Assembly: GCF_004193775.1 (NCBI RefSeq)
Contig: NC_041008.1
Location: 6,278,731-6,342,730 of the forward strand
Direction of reading: 5' to 3'
DNA from: Glycine soja
Lineage: Eukaryota > Streptophyta > Magnoliopsida > Fabales > Fabaceae
Length of the DNA: 64,000 nt
The translations under genes and the position numbers were made by a program. The number at the start of each line of letters is the position of its first letter. Position 1 is the first letter of the stretch. This document shows positions 37,630 through 50,351 of the stretch, one piece after another. The notes under the pieces are model-generated. The model saw only the letters and a list, made by a program, of their open reading frames with translations. It did no database searches and was not told where the DNA came from.

Positions 37630-39144
37630 ATTTGACAGTCAGGGAAAGCAAATCAGAGAAGAAAATGACAACACCTGCTAATCCAACTGAAAAAAGTCAG
37701 ATAAAACCATCATCCTCTTGAATTTACGATCATTGATGAGAAAATAGATAAACATGTGATTAACATAAGAAAGCAATTAGACATACACGCACACTCCTTA
37801 AAACACAGCAATTAAACAAGAATAACAAGAAGAGGAAACATGGAATAATGAAGAAAACATGATTGAGAGAGGGAACAGACTGTACCAGTAGGGGTTAGGG
37901 TACCACCAAGACAGACAGCACTGGGAGAAGGAGAAATTACTTTCAATATTAAAAATGAAAATGATGAAATTACTTTTTTTTCCCTTTATTTATTTGGAGT
38001 TATTTAAAAATGTGTTCAAGAAAAAGGAGATTGAGTTTATTTTTTACTTTTTTTAAATAATTGGCACCGTTCCTCATCATCCCAATATACCACTGTCTCC
38101 ATTGAAAAAACATTTTCTTATTATTTAAAATTTAAAAGTTAAGAATATATTTTCTTTATTAATTATTTTTTTTGTAAAGGATAAAATCTTTCCAGTATCT
38201 TTTCTTTATCTTTTCATTCCTATCTTTTATGGAGATTTCTTTTACTTGGTCAATATCTTTCGATTTCCTATCTTTTCTTAACTTTATTATTCCTTTTTTG
38301 TTTTTAGTTTTATTAAAACTGTTCTCCCTCTTCTCACTTCATTAAAAATAATATTGACATTAAAAAAATGAAAAAAAAAAGTTACAGTAATTTTGTTTCA
38401 CAGAAGGGATAATTTTACTCTCCTCAGTCAAGTTTTAATGTTCACAATTCTTGGGATCAAGAATAATGGCAAGGATTTCTACACAACTCCAGGATCAAGA
38501 AAAGGAAGTCAAAACAGAAAGAAATATCAATTAAGAAATTCTAAATTGTATTAATGAATCTAGGTAGATTTTATAAATCTCTTATAGAAACTTCATAGTA
38601 TTATTACAGGGAGAAATATGTTATATAAAGAGTGTAATTTTCTTGTATGATAAATGATTTATACATAAAAATATTCTCCATTTGTATTAAAACTTATGAT
38701 TTATTTTACATTTAAAATATACAATAATAATAAGTATAGAAAAATAAATTTATGTATCTAAATAGGTGTTCTCAAAACAGCAAAAATTTTCTTCTAGCTC
38801 TAGATGTATCCACATAAAAATCAATACCTTAGGTAAAGTCTTTGACGAGTGACTTTAGAATTTTTTATTTTTATTTTTTAGTCTAAAACTAAATTTGAAC
38901 TTTAGTGTTTGTCTTATTTGTTTTGTCTCGTTTATATGTTTTTATTTGGAATATTAAAAGAAATATGTATGTGAGCTTTTTTATATCTTTTTACCTAACA
39001 AATAATCATAAGATTAAATAAAGTAATTAATCACATGTCTATAACGATAAAATCTTATTCTTATTTTATAAATAATTTTCACATTTATGAAATAATTTAT
39101 TAATTATATCTTTTTTAACAAAGTATATGATGATACTTCATAAA
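37630..39144. other. WDR74 upstream region and AT-rich intergenic DNA
   Basis: About the first 300 bases should contain the leader and promoter of the minus-strand WDR74-like gene. A repeat shared with 47145-47302 lies at 38119-38275. No other gene was seen. Confidence 0.55.
38119..38275 (+). repeat. Dispersed repeat C, copy 1
   Basis: About 155 bases starting at AAAATTTAAAAGTTAAGAAT and containing AAAGGATAAAATCT and ATCTTTTCATTCC. It matches 47145-47302 in the same orientation with scattered differences. Confidence 0.75.
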
Positions 39145-40853
39145 ATGTCACACATTCACCACAATAAAATCACATTTGTTTGATATAATTAAAATTCAGT
39201 TGAAATGCTTTTATTATGTATTATTAGTGAAAAACTTAGAATAAATATCTACCTTCAAGTTTATTGTATATCACATGAAAATAATTGTGCATATCACTTT
39301 TATTTAAAAAGAAAAAAAAAACACAAAATTGTATATGTAAAATTTGAAGAGATTTTATTTATTTATTTTTAAATTGAGTTTGAGTCTAGAAAGATGTTTA
39401 AAAAAATACTTCTTCCATCTTTAAATAATTATCGTTTTACACATACAAATTAATAATAAATAAATGAAAGACAAAAATAATTTTATAAAATTAACATTAT
39501 ATCATTATTAATTTTTTTATAAATTTTTTTATTTATCATTAATGTTATAAGAGATATAAATTTTTAAAAATACATTAATATTAAAGAATTAAAATGATAA
39601 TTGTCTTAAAATAATTTTTTAAAAATGATAATCATTTTGAAAAATTAAAATGATAATTATAATAGGATAATAGGACGAAGGAAGTACTTAATATAGAGCC
39701 TGAAAAAATTTTAAGAGAATATTTGAGAAAATGAGAATCAGATATTTCCGTACACTTTCAATAAAAATCTTGGTTGTGTATTAAAAACTGGGCATAAACC
39801 ACAATTATAATATGGATCAATTCGGTGCTGCTCTTTCTTTTCTTCATGTCTTTTTATCTATTTATCTAATTAAAAGACAGATTTAAGTTTTTTTTTACAT
39901 CCTCCTAGCCTTAATACAATATAGCCTATCAAAATGGTACGTTCACATTCCACTTCACAATTATTTTATACAACATCTTTTGATTTCAATTGTCAATAAG
40001 GAATAAACTATATATACGTTGTCCTCAACCACTTTAGAACAACTAACATGGTGACTTTATATGTTTGTAACAAGTTTATTTACTGTAAATAATTTAAAAT
40101 AATAAATGTAACCTAATATGATGAATTAGATTTCTTGCTTACTTTTTATCAAACATGTGACTTTTTATTATTGTCGAAAACACATATTTTTTATTTTTAA
40201 TTATTTTTATTTTATTTTCAATGCATTTATTATCCTATTAATATTTATTTTGTGTTATAAATAAAATATGATCCAAAAACTTTCAAATATGCATAATTTA
40301 CTTAAAATTCTCTAATTTATTATTTATCATTTATTTTTATTATCAAGTTTATAATTTTTCACCAACAATACTTTGCGTATTAGTTGTTTTAAGTATCACT
40401 ATTTTGAAGAAATCCTATCCCTTTGAGAAGGAAGTATGTCATATTTAAATTTTTATATTTTAAATCCATTTTTAAAAAAATTATATTTTGTTTATAATAT
40501 TTTAAATATCTCTAGTCTATATTATTTAAATTTTATACAACGTAATTATGTATATCATTCTTATAGTATTATATTATTTAAAAATATTTTTATCTCTATA
40601 TGTATGTACTACTTACATATTATCACATGTGTGTAATTTATGACATAAAATTGAATTTGAGCCACCAGATCCAACTTTTAAGATATAGCTTCTGAACCAC
40701 TAAGCCAAGTAACTTTCTACTCCAGGTAATAATTGAAATTTGACATTTTTATGTGTTAATTGGTTATTATTCCATAACATGATAACCACCCAGATTTTGT
40801 AATAGGTATCAATACGTAAATTCTTTCATATAGGTAGGTTTAGCAATATCATA
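39145..40853 (+). repeat. Dispersed repeat A, copy 2
   Basis: Partner of 15228-16770 in the same orientation. It has extra bases near the end (about 40640-40825) that the first copy lacks or has replaced. No coding capacity was seen. Confidence 0.85.
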
Positions 40854-40862
40854 AAGGGAACT

Positions 40863-41765
40863 GATTTGGACACCCAGTTTTTTTGCTATACACCCAACAA
40901 TTTTCCAAAATGTCAAAACTGTCCTTATATGCATTTTGGATTATAAATAACATATTATTTTTTTCATTTTTTAGCACCTTTTTGTTTTCACAAAACCTCA
41001 TTCTGTAACTGAAACTTACTTTCGTTACCTTTCATTGGTGTGTGTTTGTTGTCGCCGGTGGTTGTTTAGTATATTTTAAATAATATTACCAAATCAATGT
41101 TTATAAAATTGCTAAAACTATTGCTAACTTATAAAAATAATAATTTCTATAACATGTTAAAAAATAAAATAAAAGAATATTTAAAAAAAAAACTCATACG
41201 AATCGATCATTCATATAAGTCATATTGATTGTCAATCCATATGTAAAAGGATCAAAATACCCTTCACCTTTTCTTTAAATATAAATTGACAATCCGTATT
41301 ATCCCATCCGTATGACTCATAGATCCGTATGATTTTTTTTTTTATAATTTTTAATTTTAAAAATAATTAAAAAATTTAAAATTAATTTAAAAAAAACTCA
41401 TACGAATCAATCCGTATGAGTCATATGGATTATGACTCATACAAATCATCAATACAAATAAATCTGTATGAGTCATATGAATATGACTCATACGAATCAT
41501 CAATCCGTATGAGTTTTTTTAAAAATAATTTAAAAATTAAAAGAAGAAACTCATACAGATTGATAATTCGTATGAGTCATATGGATTGATCTATATGAGA
41601 TTTTTTGAAAAAAAAATAATTTTTAATTTTTTAATTATTTAAAAAAAACAATTAAAAATTATAAAAAAAAATTCATACAGATTTGGTAATACGGATTGTC
41701 AATCCATATTTAAAGAAAAGGTGAATAACATTTTAGCTATTTCACCCTTGTTGTTGGGTGTCCCA
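40863..41765. mobile_element. Non-autonomous inverted-end element with palindromic array
   Basis: The left edge has GATTTGGACACCCAG and the right edge TTGGGTGTCCCATC, a short imperfect inverted repeat. Between them, from about 41190 to 41700, units of CTCATACGAATC and its reverse complement GATTCGTATGAG, often joined through CATATG, recur many times in both orientations. No protein frame is present. The repeated units would form many alternative hairpins. The exact borders and a target-site duplication are uncertain. Confidence 0.6.
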
Positions 41766-42646
41766 TCAAAAAGCAACTCCTAAGACCAAAACCTAACTAT
41801 TTCCTAAATGGCCTCCGACCAAAAATGTCAATGGGTCATTTATAGCCGGCTTGGATTGCATTAAAAAAAAGGATCAAAGTTACTCCCATTCTTATAAAGA
41901 AACTAAAAGCTTTACTTAAGTATCAAACCTCAAGTTCCCACAAAACCAAATGCTGAGATGCTAAAACAGAATGATCTAATATTACAGATCATAAAAATAG
42001 CATTCCATTCTAAACTACAAAATCACAATTAAGCTCCCGCCAGTATTCAGTACAATTAATTAGTGAAAAGGAAACGCGACAATCATTCATCCTTGTCCAG
42101 TAAAAACACTAAAATTAAATACCAAACTGTCACTTTAAAACCAGAAGAGCAAATCGTATAACCCTTCCTCTCTCAAATTGAAACTATACATAATTCATAA
42201 AAGGAAACTAGAGGATTGTTAAGATCACACCTGAATTCTGTGTCTTCCCATGCTAATAACCCCACAAACAAACACTGCCAGACTGCAGCTATTGGAAATT
42301 CCTGTTACCAAAATGCTAAATTCTCTGCAGGATATCTGGCCATTGGCACTATTATGCTCTTGGCTGCAGAGTCTAACTGAGAACTCACATTGGCTATGAT
42401 TGATAAATGAACCCCATAGTAAAAAAATGAAATAAAAACAAGTTCCTTGATAGAAATCATGACGAAATTGCAAAGGAAATTTTGTCCATATTTCTAGGTC
42501 CTTAGGACAAACAATGGAAGATGAGACCAATTTCAAACCATTCAAAAACTGTCTGCAACAATCAGTTTGCAAAAAATCCATTAGTAGAATGTGTGCAACC
42601 CATAATCCTTGTGTGTGAATTAAGATCCAACTGAAGTATATGATCT
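41766..42646. other. Downstream flank of the P-class PPR gene
   Basis: Probable 3' untranslated region of the minus-strand PPR gene, at least for 42100-42646. It may contain a spliced untranslated intron, since acceptor-like GATTGTTGCAG occurs on the minus strand near 42560. The minus-strand open frame at 42225-42581 has no recognisable domain. Confidence 0.45.
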
Positions 42647-45130
42647 TTACAACTTTCCATTTACAAGAATATCATATGTAGTGTCATCAGGCACAAGACC
42701 TTTGTCAAGCATCTCGTCATGCAGTCTAAAAGCCTCTTGTAGATTCCCCTCCTTAAAATGTCCAGCAATTAAAGTGTTATAAAGAAGAACAGTAGGAGTT
42801 ATATTATTCCCATCCATTTCCTTTAGAATCTTGCCTGCATTTTCTAGTTGTCCATGGTTACAGAGCCCATTTATCAGAACATTGTACATGAAGATATCAG
42901 GCACAATACCCCTGCAAAGCATCTCTGAGTAAAGATCTAAAGCAAAACTTAACTTACCCTCTTTTAGAAGTCCATCAATCAGTGAGGTGTATATTTTCAA
43001 ATCACATGGAATCTTATTATTTATCATTTCCTTGTGCAAGTTAAGTGCTGCTTCCATATTATTTAAATTTCTGTAGGCACTAATCATGATGTTATACACA
43101 ATTGTGTTTGGAGTCAAACCAACCTCCAAAAGTTTAGAGAAGAATTTGCATGCATTTTCCATGTCTTGCATTTTGCAGAAACCAGCAATGAGAGTAGCAT
43201 ATACAGTAATATCCAGTTCCAAACCCTTTCTTTTCATATCATCATGCATTTTCAAAGCAAGATCCATCTTATTACTTTTGCAAAATCCATTAATCAAACT
43301 AGTATAAGTGATGACATTTGGTGAAATTTCGCTTCGACACATCTCCCTATAGACAGACTCTGCAGAATCAATTGCACCTTCCTTGACATATCCATCAATG
43401 ATGCAATTATAAGTCATAGATGTAGGAATAAAACTCTGCTTGATGAAAGTATTCAACTTATCCCTTGCTTCAGACACTCGGCCAACTTTACACAAGCCAT
43501 TAATAATGGAGTTAAATGTGTAGTCTGTGGGCACAATACCTGCAGCCACCATTTGATCAAACATATTAAAAGCATGCTCACAATCACCCTTTTTAAAAGA
43601 TCCTTCCATCAAAATTGTGTATGTAATGGCATTTGGTTTTAAACCACTTTCAATAATACCATTCATCACTTCATGTGCATCATCCATGCAACCCTTTTTG
43701 CAGTGACCAAGTATCATGTGGTTGTAAGAAACTAGTGAAGGCGTAATACCCTTACCAATCATCTTGTCCCACAAATTGCAAGCCTCATTAACCTTGCCCA
43801 ATTCACAGAGCCACAATAAAACAATGTTATATGTAACAACACTAGCAATTCCATTTTCAACTGCCCCATCAAGCAATAGATATGCATTTTCTAGCAAGTT
43901 CTGTTTCCGGAATCCTTTCAACAGAAAATTTAAAATGAAGACAGTGGGTTGGAGGCCCATGCATTTCATTCTGGTGTAAAGTTCATTCGCCTTCTCTACA
44001 TTCCCAATCTTAGAACACCACTCTATCAAAACCGAGAAAATAGCCACATTGGGAGTAACACCAACCTCAACAACCTCATCAAACAACCGCAATGCACTAT
44101 TCACATCCCCTCTCACACAATACCCTTTAATCAAGCTCGTCGCAACAGCTACATTCACAGGCACACGACTATCCACCATCTCATCCTTAAGCCTGAGCGC
44201 CTCCCCAAAATTCCCCAGCCTGACACAAGCACCAATCACAGCCGCATAAGTACCCTCAGACGGCACCCACCCCAACTCCTTCATCTCCTTCAACAGCTTA
44301 CTTGCCAAATTCAAGTCCGACCCCCTACAAACAGCCTGAATAACAATACTATATGAAGCCGCATCAAGCTTCAACCCTCTCCCCGCCGCCTGCCCAAAAT
44401 ACCTCTCAGCCTCCACAAACTTCCCTCCCTTCAAACACGCACGCATTAAAACTTGCAGGGTATAGCAATCGCCATAAATTCGTCTCTCAGCCATTTCATC
44501 AAACAAGCGGTGCGCATCTTCAACCATGTTCCTTCTAATCATTGCAGTCAAAAGCACGTTCACAAATGGAACCCAGGGAACCACACCGTCCTCTAACATG
44601 GCTCTAAAGCACTCAACAGCCTCTGTGATCTTATTAGCTCTAACATAACTAATCAACAGGTAATTGAAAACCCTTGAATCAGATAACTTGAAGCCGTACC
44701 TTTCCGCACACTCCACCAGGAGTTCCACCAGCACCTTCGCAGCAGGGGCTGAATCTCCAAACACATACTTATTGAGCAAATGCTTAGCATCACCGTGAGT
44801 TTCGGGGTTCGAAGCAAGAATCTGAAGCAGCAAGCACAAAACATCAGCGGTTTTCGCGAACCCTCCTTTTGTCTCCACTTGTTTGAAGAACCTCAACGCC
44901 GATCTGGGGTCGGCCTTGTGGAGCAAGAGGGTGTCCAAGACTTGTTTTTGCGACGGAATGCATGGAGCTTCGGGGGGGATTTTCCCGGGAAAATCGGAGG
45001 TTGTCATTTTCTCGGGAAAATGGTCGGCATCTGGGGGAAGGAGGTGGGTTGAGAAGAGTTGGGATGAAGGGCGAAGGTTCTTCGGATGAATTGAGGAAAG
45101 GATGTTCGTGTTGGGAAATTTCGTTAGCAT
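42647..45130 (-). CDS. P-class pentatricopeptide repeat protein, At3g54980 type
   Basis: Single-exon gene of 827 residues. The start is the ATG at 45130-45128 (MLTKFPNTN); the open frame continues upstream only through a TTG codon. The N-terminus is rich in Ser, Arg, Lys and lacks acidic residues for about 35 residues, consistent with a mitochondrial presequence. From about residue 120 to the end there are some 18-20 tandem 35-residue PPR motifs of the P type, for example VVTYNIVLLWLCELGKVNEA and VITYTSLINGFCKSNKMDLA. The C-terminal portion, with LIAGHFKEGNLQEAFRLHDE followed by MLDKGLVPDD, resembles Arabidopsis At3g54980 very closely by my recollection. P-class proteins bind organelle RNA and affect its stability, splicing or translation; the target here is unknown. 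No E or DYW domain is present. Confidence 0.92.
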   Translation of the reverse strand: MLTKFPNTNILSSIHPKNLRPSSQLFSTHLLPPDADHFPEKMTTSDFPGKIPPEAPCIPSQKQVLDTLLLHKADPRSALRFFKQVETKGGFAKTADVLCLLLQILASNPETHGDAKHLLNKYVFGDSAPAAKVLVELLVECAERYGFKLSDSRVFNYLLISYVRANKITEAVECFRAMLEDGVVPWVPFVNVLLTAMIRRNMVEDAHRLFDEMAERRIYGDCYTLQVLMRACLKGGKFVEAERYFGQAAGRGLKLDAASYSIVIQAVCRGSDLNLASKLLKEMKELGWVPSEGTYAAVIGACVRLGNFGEALRLKDEMVDSRVPVNVAVATSLIKGYCVRGDVNSALRLFDEVVEVGVTPNVAIFSVLIEWCSKIGNVEKANELYTRMKCMGLQPTVFILNFLLKGFRKQNLLENAYLLLDGAVENGIASVVTYNIVLLWLCELGKVNEACNLWDKMIGKGITPSLVSYNHMILGHCKKGCMDDAHEVMNGIIESGLKPNAITYTILMEGSFKKGDCEHAFNMFDQMVAAGIVPTDYTFNSIINGLCKVGRVSEARDKLNTFIKQSFIPTSMTYNCIIDGYVKEGAIDSAESVYREMCRSEISPNVITYTSLINGFCKSNKMDLALKMHDDMKRKGLELDITVYATLIAGFCKMQDMENACKFFSKLLEVGLTPNTIVYNIMISAYRNLNNMEAALNLHKEMINNKIPCDLKIYTSLIDGLLKEGKLSFALDLYSEMLCRGIVPDIFMYNVLINGLCNHGQLENAGKILKEMDGNNITPTVLLYNTLIAGHFKEGNLQEAFRLHDEMLDKGLVPDDTTYDILVNGKL

Positions 45131-48100
45131 TGTCGAGATAGAGAGGAGAACAACAACACTAAGTGAATTCAAACTTGGAGGGTTTCAGAAAAGAAGGAAT
45201 TCTTTCACAGTTTACATTAAATTCGGCTAAAAGTTCTTCTACAGCTGCTCGGGAGTTGCAAAGATTTGTTAGTAGTTGCGTTCACCACTTCACGGTGCCA
45301 CCAATATCAGTATTTATAATTACGGGAAATTTTGTTTTTAATCCATGTATTTTTTTTTGGTCAAAATTGGATTTTGTTCTTGTATTTTTAAATTGGCAAA
45401 TAACGTTTTTTAATGGATAAATTGGTGATAATTTATTTCTTGAAAAAATAAAAATTCTAAATGAGTTTAGTGAGACCGAAGTTGGTCACTAGTTTATAGA
45501 TTGAGATACCAAGATGATCAATTACATGATTAAGTGTTTTAATTAAATTATAAGAATATTAAATTTATTTTATGTTATTGGAAAATAAAAAATAAAAATA
45601 AAGTGGTGACGTTTTATGTTGTGTGTAACCGTGTACACGCATGCATATGCACAATAATAAATAATTTAATTATAATATTTGAAAATTGATCACTTTTATA
45701 TTATAAATATTTTTTGTGATTTTAAATCATACCATTGGACTATACAATAACATATTTTTTGTAACCGTGTACACGCATGTGCAATGTTTTCTACATGTAT
45801 ATTACATATTAGTCACAGATATGAAGCATTCATAGATGAAATTTATTATTTAGTGTGTGATTATAGTTATTGTTCAGTTCTTATGTATTCTTTTTTTAAT
45901 TGTTCTTGATGAATAAAAAATGTTTTGTTTTAATGTTTTCTTGGCTATCATCTTTTGCACATATACCTTAATTATGCCTAATCTGGATAGTGATAATTAA
46001 CATTGTTAATTAATGATGTAATAATTTATTCTTAATTTCTTATTATTTTTTATTCATCACATGTTGTCATTCTTTTGTGTCTGCTTTATCTGCAATAACC
46101 CCTTACAATTTAAAAGTATTGGAGATTTAATTTGGTGCTACTACTCTAATGCTTCTACTTTGCATATTTTGTTTGTTCATAGAGTTATTTTATATTATAA
46201 TGACTTTGTGGAATTTCTATATGGGCTACTAATGTTATAGCTATGGGACATCTTTATGATTCTAGAAAGAACTTGAAACATGGATGCATGTTTTCTTTAC
46301 AAGAATAGATTGATTACAAGATTGACTTCAACAAATAGAAATTATAAAATATGAAGATTTCTATATTATTGATTGGACACTCTAATTTGTTTATACATAT
46401 CTATTTTTGTTATATCTATTTGGTTCAAAGCAGGTTTTCGTTGTTGTCATATCTATTGAACAGTAAAACCACACTCCTGATTTACCACACTCCTGATTTC
46501 TATTGTATTGAGGCTGATTCATTGTGGGTGGCTTAATATGTGACAAATTTGACAAAATATTGCGGATCCACGACTTACAAAAAAATTGACATGTGAATAC
46601 ATACTTAAGTAGTTGAGGGAAATGAAACTAAAGTTCATTAATTAGTCACAACAATGGACCGTGTGATAGGTGATACCATGAATAAAGTTCAACAGTAACA
46701 ACAAACTTGTTTGTTGACTAAAGTACACCAAAATTAGTACTTTGTGTTATTGTTTTGATTCTCATTCATATGGTGAGTTGTACTACCAACAATAGCAATG
46801 ATGAGGTTAAGGTATACATATTTAATTTACTAGAAGTATCATCTTAAATACCTCTTAATGAACACAATGACAATTGATTGTGGGGGTGATAGTCATAGAT
46901 TACTATTTGAGGGTTCACCTAATGAATGTGGTGGTGTGACAACCATGAGAGAGATTGATTCATCTTTAAGTGACATTCATGAAACAAGATACATGGACAA
47001 GATCGTGTAATATTATATTTTTTTGTGTTCCAAGGCCTGCTTAAAGATGATGTAGTTCAAGAAAATCAAGTCTTTATATTTTCCTCAATGAAAGTTTATA
47101 TGCATTAAGTATAAGGCACAAACCTAAAAGGTTGGAAAATGTTTTGTTATAATTTAAAATTTAAAAGTTAAGAATGTATTTTCTTTATCAATTATGTTTT
47201 TTTATAAAGGATAAAATCTCTCCACTATCTTGTCCATATCTTTTCATTCCAATCTTTTAGGGTGATTTCTTTTATTGGTCACTATCTTTTTATTTCTATT
47301 GAAAGCTGTTGCATCAAGTTGGAGTATTTTCATTTTTGGTTTCATATCTTTTTTTAATGTTACTATTCTTTTTTTTTTTTTTGCATGTTGAGGTTTATAT
47401 ATATATATATATATATTCCCCTTTCATGAGCAATAAAATGACATGGAAACATACTATGCTTGACACAAGTATAGAAAATACCTTTTGCCTATTTATTCTT
47501 TTTAATGAAATTATGTTACTATATAAAATCTTTTTGGAGCATTTGTGCTCTTTGGTTCTTGGATCATCCGCTATACACGGTCTATTTGATGGGTTGACGT
47601 ATCTTGAGATGGTTTTTTCTTTAAGAATAGCACACGAGGTTCTCCAACCAAACCTTTTTTATACAATTCTTTTATTATATTTATCTTTTATATTAATTGA
47701 TTGTGAAAAGATTTTATATCTTTCGATTCTATGTAAATAATACCATTGCCATGTTGTTATTTATGACTTCTTAACTCTTTATCTAACAATTCGAATGATG
47801 ATGGAGACGCCACTGATGTGGAAGTAGAAGGGTGCAACAAGCATGGTGCAATTGATGGATGTAGTGGTTAATTAAGATTTTCTGCGTCGATTTGGTGGAC
47901 GTAATGGTGATTGATCATTTGAGTTTTTTATATTCAGATTTGGGATTTGGGGTTTTATTGTTGTTTATTTTTGCGATGATATATTGTTATTATTTTGAGA
48001 TTCAGAGAACATCCTTATGTGGTTTGTTGCTTGTTTAAGATTATGATGGATTCTTATGGAGATCTTTTGCATGTATGGGATTATGATGAATTCAAAGAAC

Positions 48101-48180
48101 ATTCTTATGTGATTTGTTGCTTATTTTTTATGCAATGTTTTTCATTGTCTGCTAGTTGTTTGATGAAATACAGAGGGGGG
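45131..48180. other. Intergenic DNA between the two PPR genes
   Basis: The first 200 bases should be the leader and promoter of the minus-strand PPR gene. The rest is AT-rich with a short (TA)n at about 47396-47416, a repeat C copy, and a direct repeat of GTAACCGTGTACACGCATG at about 45627 and 45761. No intact gene was seen. Confidence 0.5.
47145..47302 (+). repeat. Dispersed repeat C, copy 2
   Basis: Partner of 38119-38275 in the same orientation, with a shared start AAATTTAAAAGTTAAGAAT and shared AAAGGATAAAATCT. Confidence 0.75.
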
Positions 48181-48285
48181 CTTAGTTGGAATTGTATGAT
48201 TGTTGGGTATTGCAAGTTAGGAATTTGGATGATGCAAATGAGTAGTTTGAAAATAATGCAAATGTTGAAATGTTTGTTTGGTTTT
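48181..48285 (+). pseudogene. PPR motif relic
   Basis: One frame reads LSWNCMIVGYCKLG and then the next frame continues NLDDANE, stop, FENN. Together this is the start of a PPR motif (SWN-MI-GYCKLGNLDDA) broken by a frame change and a stop. It lies about 2.4 kb upstream of an intact PPR gene in the same orientation and is probably a decayed fragment of a PPR copy. Confidence 0.6.
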
Positions 48286-50239
48286 TCTCCATCTTTCATT
48301 CTGTGATTGAAGTCTAATTTGTGAACACTGGGATGTAGTTTACAATTCTGGTTTTGTGACACTAATACTTAGTCCTTTTGGTGGAATACTGTATATGTTA
48401 TGGGATGTAAAGCTATGATGGGGTTGTAAATGATTGAGTAAGAAATGTTTTTGGAGTCAGAATGTGGAGTTCAAATTGTGTAGATTTTAAAGGTGGATAG
48501 TTATAATTTGTTGATATGAAAATGGAATTCTCATGATGTGTGGAAGATATGACACTTATACAAATAACTTGCTGGGTGAAACTTAATGAGAGATGTAGAA
48601 TATGTCATGGTGTGAGGAAGATATGACATTTATATAAATTGTGGAGATTTTTTTGTGTCAATATTTTTTTTTATATTGCATGATTTCTTAATGGAGCAAT
48701 ATAAGATAAAATATTAGACTTAAGGGATGTAATAGAGCAATATTTAATCTATTTTCAATACATGAATGTATATCATGCATGTTTTGAGGATGCTAAAAAT
48801 TTTACTTGATGAACACAAATTGAATCAAGTCAAAGAACAAGGTTAAGAAAATCTAAGATGAAGACTTAGTCAATTTGTTAAAAGAATCTCAATTTGATTG
48901 CTATAATTTGGCCTTAAAATATTTACTATCAAAATTCTTTTATCAAAGTTAAATCAGTTCAAAAATATCTTTTTGAATTGGTAATTGATTACCAGGTTGT
49001 GTAATCGATTACAAGAGAATTTGTGAAAATAACATATTAAAAATTTTGAACTGATGAACCAACGACACAAAATTGTTTGAATTTTGATTTGTGTAATCGA
49101 TTACAAGAATAATATAATCGAATACCAGTGAAGAGATTTCCGAAAAATATTGAAAAGACACATCTCTTTACTTTGAATTAAAAAATGAGAGATTTCTCAG
49201 AGAACTTGACTTTCAAAACTTATCTAAATATTGTTGGTCAAACTCTTGTAAATTATTGAGAATTCTTCTATGAACTTCCATTGTTGTTTCTTCATCTTCA
49301 CTTTGAGTCTATCACATACCATCTAAGAGGGGATTAAAACTTGTTAGTCATAAGATTTTAAGACTTAATTCACTCCTCATAAGTTATTGATGTCACTTAT
49401 TCAACACAATATATAACAACTTTTTAAAAATTAAAAAAAATGAAATTCAAAACAAAATGCAAATTTAGTCATGAATGTGTTTTGTTGTTAAATTTATAAT
49501 ATCATTTATCATTAAATTGTAATGTTTAAGGACTAATTTAGAGTTATATTTTTTAGGATCAATTTAACATTAAATTTTTGCTTAAATATATTTTTAGTCT
49601 TTTAAATTTAGATAATTATTTTTTTAATCCTTAAAAAATAATTTATTTTTTAGTCCTTCAAATTTTTAAAAAGTTACTTTTAGTTTTTTATTTTTGAATG
49701 TACTTTAAGATTTCATAATTTGTAATGAATTTTAACCATCAAATTATTTTTAAAAATATTTTTTACTATTTTAAAATGCCAAAATATTTTAATCTTATGA
49801 TTTAGTGGCCGTTTTTTACATACTTAGATGGTTTTAAAGAAAAAATAAATATAAATGTAGAATTACCTTAATTTTTTACATGACTATTTTAAATTGTCAT
49901 AAATAATTAAAAAAAACATTTTTAATTATGATAAATCATCACAAATTGTGAAATTATTAAAAAAAATTAAAAGTAATTTTTCAAAAATTTAAAAAATTAA
50001 TTAAAATAAACTTATTTAAGGATTTAAAAAACAGTTATTTAATTTAAAAAATTTAAAAAATATTTTATTTAAGGCTTTTAAGTTTTTACTAAGTTGCAAA
50101 ATGTAGGATCAATTTATCTTTGTAAGGCTAATTTGCGGTTATTTTTGCACATTCAAGGCTAAATCTCACACTTTCACATGAAATTGGATATTTACCTTGT
50201 TTCTGCTATTTGGTTCCGCTTCAAAATCTTGAAAACCAG
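48286..50239. other. Intergenic DNA with repeat remnants
   Basis: It contains TAATCGATTAC palindromes (48985-49125) and long A/T-rich runs. No gene is supported. Confidence 0.5.
48985..49125. repeat. Cluster of TGTAATCGATTACA-type palindromes
   Basis: GTAATTGATTAC, GTGTAATCGATTACAAGA twice and a degenerate TAATCGAATACCA occur within 140 bases. Palindromes of this kind are familiar to me from legume retroelement-derived DNA; no protein domain remains here. Confidence 0.6.
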
Positions 50240-50351
50240 TCTCTCTCTCTCTCTCTCTCCGGCCACTTAACCAATCCCTAACGGACGCAACCTTCTCTCT
50301 TCAGCTCCTCTGCCGGAATCCGCCAATTTGGTTCTGATCATCTTCTCACAG
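50240..50351 (+). promoter_or_regulatory. Probable untranslated first exon with (CT)n tract
   Basis: A (TC)10 tract at 50240-50259 is followed by pyrimidine-rich, GC-richer sequence and then CTTCTCACAG before the consensus donor GTAAGC at 50352. This looks like the 5' untranslated exon of the PPR gene that starts at 50623. The transcription start was not determined. Confidence 0.5.

Noticed and set aside
42225..42581. 118-residue minus-strand frame downstream of the P-class PPR gene
   Set aside because: No recognisable domain; better explained as 3' untranslated or intronic sequence.
43764..44538. Plus-strand frames opposite the P-class PPR gene
   Set aside because: Antisense shadows of a long repeat-protein gene.
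45131..45172. N-terminal extension of the P-class PPR gene
   Set aside because: The extension begins with TTG; the first ATG is at 45130 and gives a suitable targeting sequence.
47309..47740. 143-residue hydrophobic plus-strand frame
   Set aside because: Composition follows T-rich DNA and a TA run; no conserved motif.
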